Shown one piece after another: positions 26,203 through 33,731 of a stretch of DNA of 64,000 nt; positions within the stretch are counted from its first letter, which is position 1, and each line of letters begins with the position of its first letter. Under the pieces are notes generated by a model that was not told the origin of the DNA, did no database searches, and saw only the letters and a list, made by a program, of their open reading frames with translations. The position numbers were made by a program, and so were the translations under genes. Origin of the DNA: Halosimplex halophilum (GTDB taxonomy: Archaea; Halobacteriota; Halobacteria; Halobacteriales; Haloarculaceae); NCBI RefSeq assembly GCF_004698125.1, contig NZ_ML214297.1:806001-870000 (forward strand), in the 5' to 3' direction.

Positions 26203-27519
26203 CTACTCGTAGTCCCGCAGCGAGCGCTGGCCGTCGTGGGCGTCGTCGCCGGCGGCCCCGCCCGTGACATCGCGGCTGCCGGATCCCTCCGAAGCGTCGC
26301 GGCTGCCGGACCCGTCCGAGGACTCCGGCTCGCCCGAGCCGTCCGCTCCGCCGTCCCCGCCGTTCGACCCCTCGAATCCGGCGAGGCTAGCCTGGTCGCT
26401 CTCCGCGAAGTCGAGCTTCGAGACGCGGACGCCGAGCTTGCGGACCCGGTCGTCGTCGAACTCCTCCAGGAGGTCGAGTGCCGTCGACTCCAGCAGGTCG
26501 GGATCGTCGACGGGGCCGGGTAGCGACTCGGCGCGCGTGTTCACGTCGTAGGGCGGCGTGACCACCTTGATCCCGATGGTCCGGTACAGCGCGCCCTCGC
26601 GCTGCGCGCGCTCGGCCACGTCGGCGGCCAGCGCGCGGACCTTCTCGCGCTTGCGCTCGGTGTCGTCGGTCGGCTCGGTGAACGCCGACTCCCGCGAGAG
26701 GCTCTTCGGCTCGCCGACGGGCGTCACCTCGCGGGGGTCCTCGCCGCGGGCGAACCGGCGGACCTCCAGTCCGCGCTCGCCGAACGTCTCCCGGACGCGC
26801 TCGGGGTCGGCCGCCGCCAGGTCGCCCGCGGTCTCGATGCCCATCTCGCGCAACTGGCGGGCGGTGACCGGCCCGACGTTGTGGATCTCGGCCACGTCCA
26901 GCGGCGCGAGAAACTCCCGCACCTCGCCGGGTTCGACGACGACCAGCCCCTCGGGTTTGTCGTAGTCGCTGGCGATCTTCGCCGCGCTCATCGTCGGCGC
27001 GACGCCGACGCTCGCGGCGACGCCCACCTCCTCGTCGATGCGTTCCCTCAGCTCCGCCGCGAACGCCTCGACCTCGTCCCAGTCGACCCGGTCGGTCACG
27101 TCGAGATACGCCTCGTCGATGCTGACCTCCCGGACCACGTCGGCGGCGTCGTGGAGGATCGCCTTCACGTCCGCGGCGACCTCGTCGTAGAAATCGAGGT
27201 CGACCGGCCGGTAGAAGCCCGCCTCCTCGACGTCGAGTTCCGGGTCGCGTGCGGCCTCGACCTTCCGGGGGAGCCGTTCGAGCGCCTCGGAGATGGCCAT
27301 CGCGCTCTCGACGCCGAACTCGCGGGCCTCGTAGCTGGCGGTGGCGACCGCGCCGTGGGTCTGCTCGGACTCGTAGCCCATCCCGACGACGAGCGGCTGG
27401 CCCTCCAGCGCCGGCTCCCGGAGTCGCTCGCAGGCCGCGTAGAAACAGTCCATGTCGACGTGACAGACCACCTGGTCGGGCGTCGCGTCGGCCCCCAGGC
27501 TCCCGAGGTCGCCGCTCAT
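26203..27519 (-). CDS. dinB: DNA polymerase IV (Y-family, DinB)
   Basis: A 438-residue translesion polymerase. The palm has HVDMDCFYAACER near 19-31 and the catalytic SIDEAYLDVTD near 125-135. YESEQTHGAVATASYEAREFG is the fingers region (split in description), a helix-hairpin-helix thumb follows (EIHNVGPVTARQLREMGI), then the little-finger domain. After about residue 385 there is a disordered Gly/Ser/Asp tail with repeated GSGSRD units, ending in GQRSLRDYE, which resembles a PCNA-interacting peptide (Q-x-x-L-x-x-Y). The ATG at 27519 gives the normal N-terminus; longer frames are non-coding. Confidence 0.95.
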   Translation of the reverse strand: MSGDLGSLGADATPDQVVCHVDMDCFYAACERLREPALEGQPLVVGMGYESEQTHGAVATASYEAREFGVESAMAISEALERLPRKVEAARDPELDVEEAGFYRPVDLDFYDEVAADVKAILHDAADVVREVSIDEAYLDVTDRVDWDEVEAFAAELRERIDEEVGVAASVGVAPTMSAAKIASDYDKPEGLVVVEPGEVREFLAPLDVAEIHNVGPVTARQLREMGIETAGDLAAADPERVRETFGERGLEVRRFARGEDPREVTPVGEPKSLSRESAFTEPTDDTERKREKVRALAADVAERAQREGALYRTIGIKVVTPPYDVNTRAESLPGPVDDPDLLESTALDLLEEFDDDRVRKLGVRVSKLDFAESDQASLAGFEGSNGGDGGADGSGEPESSDGSGSRDASEGSGSRDVTGGAAGDDAHDGQRSLRDYE

Positions 27520-27634
27520 GGCCGCCCTCCGGCCGTCGGCTTCCCGCGTACCGGATCGCCGCGCTCGCTCGCGGGCATCGTCTCTGTCGGACTTCTGGCG
27601 CCGCGCGTCAAGAACCCCTCGCCACACTCGCCGG

Positions 27635-28369
27635 TCATCCGCCCGCGGGCGTCGGGGCCAGCGTCTCCGCGCCCGTCGGGGTGTCGGCGCCGGTCGGGGC
27701 AGCTGTCGCCGTTCCCGACGGCGTCTCCGCCCCACCGTCGTCCGTTCCAGTCGGCGCGGCGGTCCCGTTCGGTGCAGCGGTCCCGGTCGGTCCGGCAGTG
27801 CTGTTCGGTCCCGGCGTGACCGTCCCGTTCGGTGTTGTGGTACCCTCCGTCGGCGTCCCGATGTCCGGTGTCGAGGTCGGCGTTGGCGTCGGGGTCGCCG
27901 TGGGTGTGGCCGTCGGCGTCGGCGTGGGACTCGGCGTCGCAGTCGGGGTGGGCGAGGGCGTCGGGTCCGCGGGCCGGCGGTCGAGGATCAGCCGGTCGCC
28001 GGCCGACCCGTCCCACACGACGTAGAGCGGTTCGTAGGCCGCACCGGGGACCCGGCACTCGCTGCCGCGGGTGACGTTCTCGACCGGCGTCGCGCAGGCG
28101 CTGTCGGTGCCGGCGAATGCGCCGAGTCGGCCGCGAGTCGCCGACTCGACGTGGACGTGCGAGCCGTTGAGCCGGTCGCCGCCGTAGTGGGTGACGACCA
28201 CGTCGGTCCCGTCGGTCTCGAAGACGAAACTCGCCCGCGGCCGGTCGGGCTCGGCCGGGCCGCCCGAGATGGACGTGACCAGCGACATCGCCAGCAACAC
28301 CGCCGCCAGCGCCATCGCCAGGAGGATGACGTTCTCCGAGAGCCCGCGAGCGCCCCAGCGTCCGTTCAC
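27635..28369 (-). CDS. Type IV pilin-like protein with Thr/Pro-rich stalk
   Basis: A 244-residue surface protein. The N-terminus carries a class III-type pilin signal: a short charged stretch, then GLSENVILLAMALAAVLLAMS, in which cleavage before the hydrophobic segment is expected. A small domain follows (about 45-135, two Cys in DSACATP and SECRVP). The last 110 residues are almost pure TPTPTP/GTAAP/Thr-Pro repeats, a likely glycosylated stalk. GTG start, with a TATA-like 'actctattg' on the minus strand about 30 nt upstream. It may be a pilus subunit or a pseudopilin-anchored adhesin. Confidence 0.8.
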   Translation of the reverse strand: MNGRWGARGLSENVILLAMALAAVLLAMSLVTSISGGPAEPDRPRASFVFETDGTDVVVTHYGGDRLNGSHVHVESATRGRLGAFAGTDSACATPVENVTRGSECRVPGAAYEPLYVVWDGSAGDRLILDRRPADPTPSPTPTATPSPTPTPTATPTATPTPTPTSTPDIGTPTEGTTTPNGTVTPGPNSTAGPTGTAAPNGTAAPTGTDDGGAETPSGTATAAPTGADTPTGAETLAPTPAGG

Positions 28370-28522
28370 ACACTCCCGTTTCCGCCCTCCCCAATAGAGT
28401 TACTGGCCGACGGGTTCGAACGGTCATCCGGTGGGTCTTCGCAGGAGTGGTCGGAGCGGACACGGGCACCGATTCCGAGATGGCGATACCCGCCACGACT
28501 GCCCACCGACTCGTGCCCGCGA
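28370..28522. other. Intergenic region upstream of the inverted-repeat element
   Basis: Contains the promoter of the pilin gene near 28394-28403. Beyond that I see no gene or repeat. Confidence 0.4.
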
Positions 28523-28827
28523 ACAGCGTGAAAGCTCCGACCCGTTCGGCTCCCGGGCCTCGCTGTCTCCGGAAATCGGAGATTTCCGGGATGACGAGAG
28601 AGCTTCGCTCTCTCGAACCACGCTCCTCGGGCTTCGCCCTGCGGTGCTTGCGTCGTCCGGGTTCGCCGAACGGGTCGCCCCTTTCATTCCCGCCCGTACA
28701 GACTGACCGACCAGCCGATGCGGGCGGGAATGAAAGGGGCCGCTCGCTCCGGGAAGACGGGCGACGCAAGCACTGCAACGAGCGCAGCGAGCCCCTCGAC
28801 CGGAGCGAGCGGGGGCTTTCACGCTGT
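28523..28827. repeat. Nested inverted-repeat element, about 305 bp
   Basis: Three co-axial pairs of perfect arms: 28523-28535 with 28815-28827 (13 bp), 28644-28655 with 28762-28773 (12 bp), and 28677-28696 with 28721-28740 (20 bp) around a 24-nt loop. The left half also holds local hairpins 28569-28589 (9-bp stem, 3-nt loop) and 28595-28615 (8-bp stem, 5-nt loop). The whole could fold into one long interrupted hairpin. No transposase and no credible frame are inside. It looks like a non-autonomous dispersed element of the kind found between haloarchaeal genes. Confidence 0.7.
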
Positions 28828-29097
28828 CGGCAGTCGCCCACTCGTCCACGATCATCCGTTCGTCTGCGGTCGCGGACTCGCCACTGCGCGCGCACTCGCC
28901 GGACTCGTCCGAGAACGCGGTATCTGCCGCTCTCGCCCAGTTGCGTCGATAAAAACCTCGAGGTGCGACGGGGTGGCCAGGACCCGTCGCGGTTCGCCCG
29001 CTCGTTCGTGCACGGTGCCAATATTCCGGGAGTTCACGACGCTGGTTCACGTCGGGAGCCCCGTATGGCTCCACCTGCATGTTATTGCCACGCACAC
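28828..29097. other. Gene-free stretch between repeat element and small-protein operon
   Basis: No frame has convincing codon use. There is a TATA-like 'gataaaaa' near 28948 on + without a following good ORF, and a 6-bp hairpin at 29055-29072 that could end the minus-strand operon whose last stop is at 29098. Confidence 0.4.
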
Positions 29098-29301
29098 TTA
29101 GTCTTTCGCGTTGCGGTACGGTTTGCAGGCGTCGGGCTCGGACCGTCGGTCGACCAGCTCGCTGGCGTGGTAGGACTCCCGGCAGCTCCGGCAGTAGGCG
29201 CTGGGCGTCGTCGCGGCGGGTTTCAGCGCCGTGTGGCCGTTCGGGCAGGCCACCCGGTAGGGGTCCGCCAGCAGGTCCGCCAGCTCCTCAGGGGCCACCA
29301 T
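29098..29301 (-). CDS. Mini zinc-ribbon protein, third gene of a small-protein operon
   Basis: A 67-residue protein: a short helix (PEELADLLADP), then YRVACPNGHTAL and SAYCRSCRESYHASEL, so metal ligands C-x-x-x-H / C-x-x-C with a nearby His. The ATG at 29301 lies inside the preceding gene (14-bp overlap), which indicates translational coupling. Likely a zinc-binding regulatory or nucleic-acid-binding miniprotein; no named family assigned. Confidence 0.75.
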   Translation of the reverse strand: MVAPEELADLLADPYRVACPNGHTALKPAATTPSAYCRSCRESYHASELVDRRSEPDACKPYRNAKD

Positions 29302-29455
29302 CCGTCGCCCCCGCCGTCGTCCCCGTCCGGTCGTGGTCGCCGATACAGCCACACCGCGGGCACGGCACCGCACCCGGGCTCCCGACGCCGAACGCGAACC
29401 CGCAGCCGCGACACCGGTAGACCACTCGCGCACCCGGCCGCCGCGCGTCAGCCAT
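29288..29455 (-). CDS. Mini zinc-ribbon protein, second gene of a small-protein operon
   Basis: A 55-residue zinc ribbon: RCRGCGFAFG and VPCPRCGCIGDHD supply two CxxC knuckles in about 20 residues, like the beta-ribbon of FmdB or rubredoxin-like proteins. The ATG at 29455 overlaps the first gene's end by 8 bp and its own end overlaps the third gene. No homologous function recognised. Confidence 0.75.
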   Translation of the reverse strand: MADARRPGARVVYRCRGCGFAFGVGSPGAVPCPRCGCIGDHDRTGTTAGATDGGP

Positions 29456-29768
29456 CGCGACCCCCTCGCCCGTTCGACGCCGTTGCTCCCGTCTCCACCG
29501 GGTCGCGCTCGCTGCCCTCACTCCCTCCGCGCCGGTCGCCGGTCCCGGCGATCCGCCGGCAGTACGCCGCGGCGGCGTCCGCCGCGGTGTCGCCGTGTCC
29601 CTCCGCGGCGACGCCGGTCTGGGTCGCCCGCCAGCCGCCGCCGCACTCCTCCAGTACGATCGTCGTCCAGCGCCGCCGGTGCCACGGCACTTCCTCGTCG
29701 TCCGCTCGCTCCGTCTGCGCCCGACGGTCGCCCGTCCGGCCGTCGCTCGCGTACTCGCTCGCCGTCAT
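29448..29768 (-). CDS. HicB-like fold protein, first gene of a small-protein operon
   Basis: A 106-residue protein. Residues about 28-75 (VPWHRRRWTTIVLEE, then GGGWRATQTGVAAEGHGDTAADAAAAY) follow the HicB antitoxin layout of a three-strand sheet with G-D-T-x-x-x-A leading into a helix. The N- and C-termini are charged and disordered. No HicA toxin (a small double-stranded RNA-binding protein with a catalytic His) is adjacent; instead two zinc ribbons follow. A 'cttttgt' TATA-like element about 25 nt upstream supports the ATG at 29768. The HicB assignment is an inference from pattern. Confidence 0.65.
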   Translation of the reverse strand: MTASEYASDGRTGDRRAQTERADDEEVPWHRRRWTTIVLEECGGGWRATQTGVAAEGHGDTAADAAAAYCRRIAGTGDRRGGSEGSERDPVETGATASNGRGGRDG

Positions 29769-30007
29769 ATCCGGGAGCAGTGACGCCGGTACAAAAGCCG
29801 TTAGCCGCACCTCCGCGGTGAAAGTGGAGACGGAATTCCGTGCCCGATCGCCGCGCCGTCTCGCGAATGACGGGCCGTTTTCGGCCGTGAAAGTGGTCGG
29901 CCACAGAGCGGGACGAATCCGTAGTCTTCTCGCAGTCGATCGAGGGCGAAGCGGCCGCGGACGGGTCGGACCGGGATCGTCGGGCCTCGCTGGCGACCGC
30001 GGGCCCC

Positions 30008-30616
30008 TCAGAGTGCCTTCATCGCGTAGTAGAACCGCTGGACGGCGGTGAAGTGGCCGACGACGGCGAAGAAGACGAGCAGCCACCCCACGATAGTCAG
30101 CCCCGAGAGCGGTTCCGTGACGAACGCGGCGACCGCGCCGACGGCGACGACCAGCGCCAGGCGGTCGGCGCGGCCGACGAGCCCGCCGTAGACGCGGTCG
30201 AGGCCGACCGCCTGGGCCTGGGTGCCGAGGTAGGAGGTCATCAGGACGCCGGTGACGGCGGCCAGGCCGAGGGCGTAGGCGTCGATGCCGGCCGCGAGCC
30301 CGGCGATCATCACGATGTCGGCGTAGCGGTCGAGGACGTGGTCGAGCAGGTCGCCGGCGTCGCTCCCGGTGCCCGTCTCGCGTGCGAGTTCGCCGTCGAC
30401 GAGGTCGAGCCAGCCGTTGAGCGCCACCGCGACGGCGCCGCCGAGATAGAGGAGGGGGTCGCGGCGCGGCGCGACGGCGAAGGCGGCGCCGCCGACGAGC
30501 GCGAGCGCCAGCGCGAGCACGCTCACCCCGTTGGGCGTCAGGCCGACGCGCTTCGCGAGCGTGACCGACGGCGCGACGGCGCCTTTCACCGCGGGGCGGA
30601 ACCGGTCCAGAGTCAT
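30008..30616 (-). CDS. CDP-alcohol phosphatidyltransferase, archaetidylinositol-phosphate-synthase type
   Basis: A 202-residue membrane enzyme that swaps the CMP of a CDP-activated lipid for a sugar or polyol phosphate in polar-lipid synthesis. The motif D-G-x-x-A-R-x8-G-x3-D-x3-D is present as DGELAR ... GDLLDHVLD near 68-94. Five to six hydrophobic helices follow. Head group could be inositol phosphate or glycerol phosphate. It sits 10 nt after the adenylate-kinase-like gene, the last gene of hisC-adk-this operon. Confidence 0.85.
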   Translation of the reverse strand: MTLDRFRPAVKGAVAPSVTLAKRVGLTPNGVSVLALALALVGGAAFAVAPRRDPLLYLGGAVAVALNGWLDLVDGELARETGTGSDAGDLLDHVLDRYADIVMIAGLAAGIDAYALGLAAVTGVLMTSYLGTQAQAVGLDRVYGGLVGRADRLALVVAVGAVAAFVTEPLSGLTIVGWLLVFFAVVGHFTAVQRFYYAMKAL

Positions 30617-30626
30617 CCGGATACGG

Positions 30627-31151
30627 TCATAGATAGTCCACGAACGAAACTGTACCGGCCTGGGGCTCGCGCTCGCCGGCGACGACTGCCTCGATGGCGG
30701 CCGCCACCTCGTCGGGGTCCATGTCGGTCGCGTCGACCTCGTAGACGGCCTCCTCGCCGTGGCGCTCGACGGCCTCGGCGAGGATCACGTCCAGCGCCTC
30801 CGACTCGGCGTTCTCCTCGGCCTTCGCCGCCGGTTCGCCCCGCTCGGTCAGCCGCCGCTCCAGCTCCTCGGGGTGACAGCGCAGGACGACCACGCGGTCG
30901 GCGTCGAAGTGGTGGGCGAGGTGGGACTCGAAGAGGGCGTCGTCGCGGCCGTCGAGGTAGTCGGCGACGGCGTCGATGTCGGCGACCGCCGAATCGCGCT
31001 CCTCGTCGTGTTCGACGACGAAGTCCTCCTCGCGGATCACGTCGTTGAGGTGGAGGGCGTCGAGGTCGGCGGCGGGCCCGTCCGCGTCCGCCAGCCGCTC
31101 GACGGCCGTCGTCTTCCCCGTCCCGGGGGTGCCGGTCACGGCGACGCGCAT
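30627..31151 (-). CDS. Adenylate-kinase-like NTPase of the AK6/Fap7 family
   Basis: A 174-residue P-loop protein: Walker A GTPGTGKTTAVERL near 7-20, a short LID, and the family segment VVVLRCHPEELERRLTERG. Fap7/AK6 proteins have adenylate kinase activity and assist maturation of the small ribosomal subunit with Rps11. Second in a likely hisC-led operon. The gap to hisC is 49 nt; the gap to the downstream lipid gene is 10 nt. Confidence 0.88.
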   Translation of the reverse strand: MRVAVTGTPGTGKTTAVERLADADGPAADLDALHLNDVIREEDFVVEHDEERDSAVADIDAVADYLDGRDDALFESHLAHHFDADRVVVLRCHPEELERRLTERGEPAAKAEENAESEALDVILAEAVERHGEEAVYEVDATDMDPDEVAAAIEAVVAGEREPQAGTVSFVDYL

Positions 31152-31200
31152 CAGGCGACCCCTCCCGCGGACCGGTCCGCGGGCGACCGCCGGGCGGGCG

Positions 31201-32283
31201 TCACGCCGACACCTCCGCGAGGACCTCGTTGATCGTCTCGACTGCCCGGCGGGTCTCGTCTTCCGTCCCGCAGGTGATCCGGATGCACTCGGGCAGGCCG
31301 AAACTGGTGCAGTCGCGGACGATGACCCCCTCGCGCTGGGCGGCGTCGGCGACGGCGCTCGCGTCGCCCACCTCGACGAGGACGAAGTTGCCGCCGCTCT
31401 CCCAGGTCTTCGCCTCCAGGCGCTCGTGCATGTACTCGCGGGCCCACTTCGCCGTCTCGACGGTCCGCTCGACGTGGTCGTCGTCGTCGAGCGCGGCCAG
31501 GCCGGCGCGACACGTCAACTCGGTCACGCCGAAGGGGGTGTTCACGCGGGCGTAGGCGTCGGCCCACTCCGCGGGCGCGACGGCGTAGCCCAGGCGCATC
31601 CCCGCCAGGCCGTAGGCCTTCGAGAACGTGCGGATCACGGCCACGTCCTCCCGGTCCTCGACGAGCTCGATCCCCGTGGGGGAGTCCGTGAAGTGGACGT
31701 ACGCCTCGTCGTAGACGACGAGCGTCTCCTCGTCGGTCGCCTCGGCGACCGTCCGCACGTCCGCCAGGCTCATCTCCGAGCCCGTCGGGTTGTGCGGGGA
31801 GGTGACGTAGACGATCCGGTGGCCGTCGTAGGCGTCGAGGACCGTCTCGGGCGTCTGTGCGAAGTCCTCGGCCTTCTCCAGGCGGTACTCGTCGACCTCG
31901 CCGTGGTGGTAGCGGGCCGACATCGGGTAGTAGGCGAATCCGGGTTTCGGGACGAGCACGCGGTCGCCGGGCTCGATGAACGCCCGGGCGACGTTGTCCA
32001 GCGCCGTGTCGCCGCTGGGGGTCAGCCAGATCTGTTCGGGGTCCAGGCCGTGACGGTCGGCGACCTTCTCGGTGAGGTCGGTGTGGGCCGACTTGGGGTA
32101 GCTGGAGACGCGGTCGGCGTGTTCGCGGACGGCCTCGACGGCCTCCGGGCTGGCGCCGAAGGGGTTCTCGTTGGAGGAGAGCTTCACGAGGTCGTCGGGG
32201 TCGAGCCCGAGGTCGCGGGCCACCTCCTCGATGCCCCTCCCGGCGCGGTAGACGGTGTGGTCGGAGAGGTCCCGTGGTTCCAT
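31201..32283 (-). CDS. hisC: Histidinol-phosphate aminotransferase (HisC)
   Basis: A 360-residue PLP-dependent aminotransferase of histidine synthesis, converting imidazole-acetol phosphate and glutamate to histidinol phosphate. Markers: KLSSNENPFGASP near 34-46, TSPHNPTGSEM near 158, VVYDEAYVHF near 190, and the PLP lysine in RTFSKAYGLAGMRLGYA near 222. The start at 32283 (MEPRDLSDHT) is chosen because 'cttaag' on the minus strand lies 25-30 nt upstream; an upstream ATG at 32322 would lie ahead of that promoter. Confidence 0.92.
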   Translation of the reverse strand: MEPRDLSDHTVYRAGRGIEEVARDLGLDPDDLVKLSSNENPFGASPEAVEAVREHADRVSSYPKSAHTDLTEKVADRHGLDPEQIWLTPSGDTALDNVARAFIEPGDRVLVPKPGFAYYPMSARYHHGEVDEYRLEKAEDFAQTPETVLDAYDGHRIVYVTSPHNPTGSEMSLADVRTVAEATDEETLVVYDEAYVHFTDSPTGIELVEDREDVAVIRTFSKAYGLAGMRLGYAVAPAEWADAYARVNTPFGVTELTCRAGLAALDDDDHVERTVETAKWAREYMHERLEAKTWESGGNFVLVEVGDASAVADAAQREGVIVRDCTSFGLPECIRITCGTEDETRRAVETINEVLAEVSA

Positions 32284-32307
32284 ATCGGAAGGGAACGCCG
32301 GCCGCGT

Positions 32308-32313
32308 CTTAAG
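32308..32313 (-). promoter_or_regulatory. TATA-like box of the hisC operon
   Basis: 'cttaag', 25-30 nt before the ATG at 32283; it decides the start of hisC. Confidence 0.45.
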
Positions 32314-32420
32314 CGTGCTCACACGCCGTGAGCCGGTGGCGGGAGACCCCCGTCGCCGGCGAGGACCGCGAACCGCCGGAAGTGGGTAGCTTCAAGGGAG
32401 TCGCGTCCTCCGGGACGCGT

Positions 32421-32885
32421 ATGTCAGCGCTGGACACGGCGATGTACGTGTTGCACCTCGTCTTCGGCGGGGTGTGGACCGGCAGCGTCGTCTTCGTCAC
32501 CCTCGGCGTCCTGCCCACCGCGCAGGACGGCACCGCCAACGCCGAACCGCTCCGGGCCGTCGTCGAGAAACTGCGGTGGGTCTCGCGGGCGAGCGCGCTC
32601 GCCCTGCTCGCCTCGGGCGGGCACCTCGCCGGCGGCACCGGTCGCTACACCGTCGAGTCGCTGACCGGGACCGGCCGCGGCCACCTCGTCCTCACGATGG
32701 TCGCGCTGTGGCTCGGCCTCGCCGCGCTCGTCGAAATCGGGTCGAGCAAACTCGCCGACGGGTTCGACCAGCGGAAGGTCCGCGAGCCCGCTCGCGAGGC
32801 CCGCCCGTTCTTCCTCGCGGCGTCGGTCGTCGCCGCCGCCCTCCTGGTCGTCGGCGGGCTGCTCGCCTCCCCGACGATCCTCTGA
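32421..32885 (+). CDS. CopD-like integral membrane protein
   Basis: A 154-residue protein with four hydrophobic segments (about 5-30, 55-75, 90-110, 130-150). The first contains LHLVFGGVWTGSVVFV, similar to the first helix of CopD/DUF2269-type haem-copper membrane proteins where a His and Trp are conserved. Function is uncertain: copper or haem related by analogy. Short promoter-like 'gcttcaag' lies about 30 nt upstream. It diverges from hisC. Confidence 0.75.
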   Translation: MSALDTAMYVLHLVFGGVWTGSVVFVTLGVLPTAQDGTANAEPLRAVVEKLRWVSRASALALLASGGHLAGGTGRYTVESLTGTGRGHLVLTMVALWLGLAALVEIGSSKLADGFDQRKVREPAREARPFFLAASVVAAALLVVGGLLASPTIL

Positions 32886-33061
32886 GCCGGTTTCGGTGCC
32901 GTCCTGTGGTCTCCCGTCGTTCCCGTCGGCGTCCCGGTCGGCGGTGCGGAGCGTTTAATCGTCCCGGCCGACTACTCGGAGTGCGTGCCTTCAGTCCCCG
33001 CCCGAGCGCACCCGTACGGGAGCGATGACCGCGCGGCGAACCCGGGCACGCGACACCGAGT
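32886..33061. other. Intergenic region upstream of the hairpin cluster
   Basis: No credible frame. A TATA-like 'gtttaat' at 32953-32959 on + has no ORF in position to use it, so it could drive a non-coding RNA starting near 32983 that would include the hairpins at 33062-33180. Confidence 0.35.
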
Positions 33062-33201
33062 GGCGCCGCAAGCGCCGACCGGCCGAGGGGTCGCGGTCGC
33101 CTCGGCACACTGGGAAACCTGACGGTTTCCCGCCGCAGCGGCGTCTGCCGGTGCGGCAGCCGGTGGCGCTACCCGCCACCCGCCCGGCACGAGGGTTTCC
33201 C
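33062..33201 (+). ncRNA. Candidate structured RNA: six consecutive hairpins
   Basis: Stems in order: 33062-33066/33072-33076, 33082-33088/33100-33106, 33112-33119/33124-33131 (8 bp, loop TGAC), 33132-33135/33139-33142, 33146-33150/33154-33158, 33162-33168/33174-33180. A copy of the third stem's 3' arm recurs at 33194-33201, so two folds compete for the same 5' arm. No CDS fits, and there is a promoter-like box at 32953. It does not show the conserved sequences of RNase P, SRP or tRNA. Strand is inferred from the promoter-like box. Confidence 0.35.
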
Positions 33202-33331
33202 GGCTGACCACGGCACGCCGCCTGGGATGATGTCGGTCGTTAGTGTTCCGGGCGACACCACCCGAACGGACAGCGACCGCGCCGTCGGAAGTCGCCCACC
33301 GTTAAGACACGTCGTTTCGAACGACGCACCC
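33202..33331. other. Promoter region of the membrane protein gene at 33332
   Basis: 'cgttaagac' at about 33300-33308 is the probable core promoter, about 30 nt before the ATG. A 7-bp inverted repeat 'cgtcgtttcgaacgacg' at 33311-33327 lies between it and the start and could be an operator. Confidence 0.4.
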
Positions 33332-33727
33332 ATGCCAGTCGACCCGGAGACCGCGGCCATCGCGGTCGTCTCGCTGCTGGGCGCGGGCGGGGTCGCGGTC
33401 GTCACGCGCCGCCACTACGAACCGCCGCCGCCGGAGGGCGAGGCGGAACCGCCCGAACCGGTGTTCGAGACGGTCGTGTTCTTCGCGCTGGCCGCGGGGC
33501 TGTTCGCCGGGCTCGGATTCGCCCTCGCCTGGGTCGGGCGGGAGTGGGGGGCGCTCGGGCGGGCAGCGACGATGGCGCTGTCGCTGGTCGGCCTCTACTC
33601 GGCGTGGGCGACGTACACCGGCCGGGTCGCCGCCGACGCCGACCGGGCGAGCGCGCTGATGGGCGTCGTCAGCGCGACGGTGCTCGGCGCGTATCCGCCG
33701 GTCCTCCTCGCGCTCTCCGCGCTGTAG
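33332..33727 (+). CDS. Small integral membrane protein, unknown function
   Basis: A 131-residue protein with four hydrophobic segments (about 5-25, 45-68, 75-93, 105-128) separated by a Pro/Glu-rich loop (EPPPPEGEAEPPEP). No functional motif. It ends 4 bp before the stop of the convergent CPBP protease gene. Confidence 0.7.
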   Translation: MPVDPETAAIAVVSLLGAGGVAVVTRRHYEPPPPEGEAEPPEPVFETVVFFALAAGLFAGLGFALAWVGREWGALGRAATMALSLVGLYSAWATYTGRVAADADRASALMGVVSATVLGAYPPVLLALSAL

Positions 33728-33731
33728 GGGG

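Noticed and set aside
27800-27965. Repetitive GC-rich sequence resembling a tandem repeat array
   Set aside because: It is the coding sequence for the Thr/Pro stalk of the pilin-like protein, not a separate repeat locus; the same applies to 36960-37260 in the tethered winged-helix gene.
28431-29101. Several open frames of 90-220 codons through the inverted-repeat element, on both strands
   Set aside because: Peptides such as MRAGMKGA on both strands come from the palindrome itself; codon use is not gene-like and no frame is favoured.
33062-33201. RNase P RNA, SRP RNA or a CRISPR-like array at the hairpin cluster
   Set aside because: The conserved P4 sequences of RNase P and the SRP helix-8 tetraloop motif are absent, and there are no evenly spaced identical repeats.
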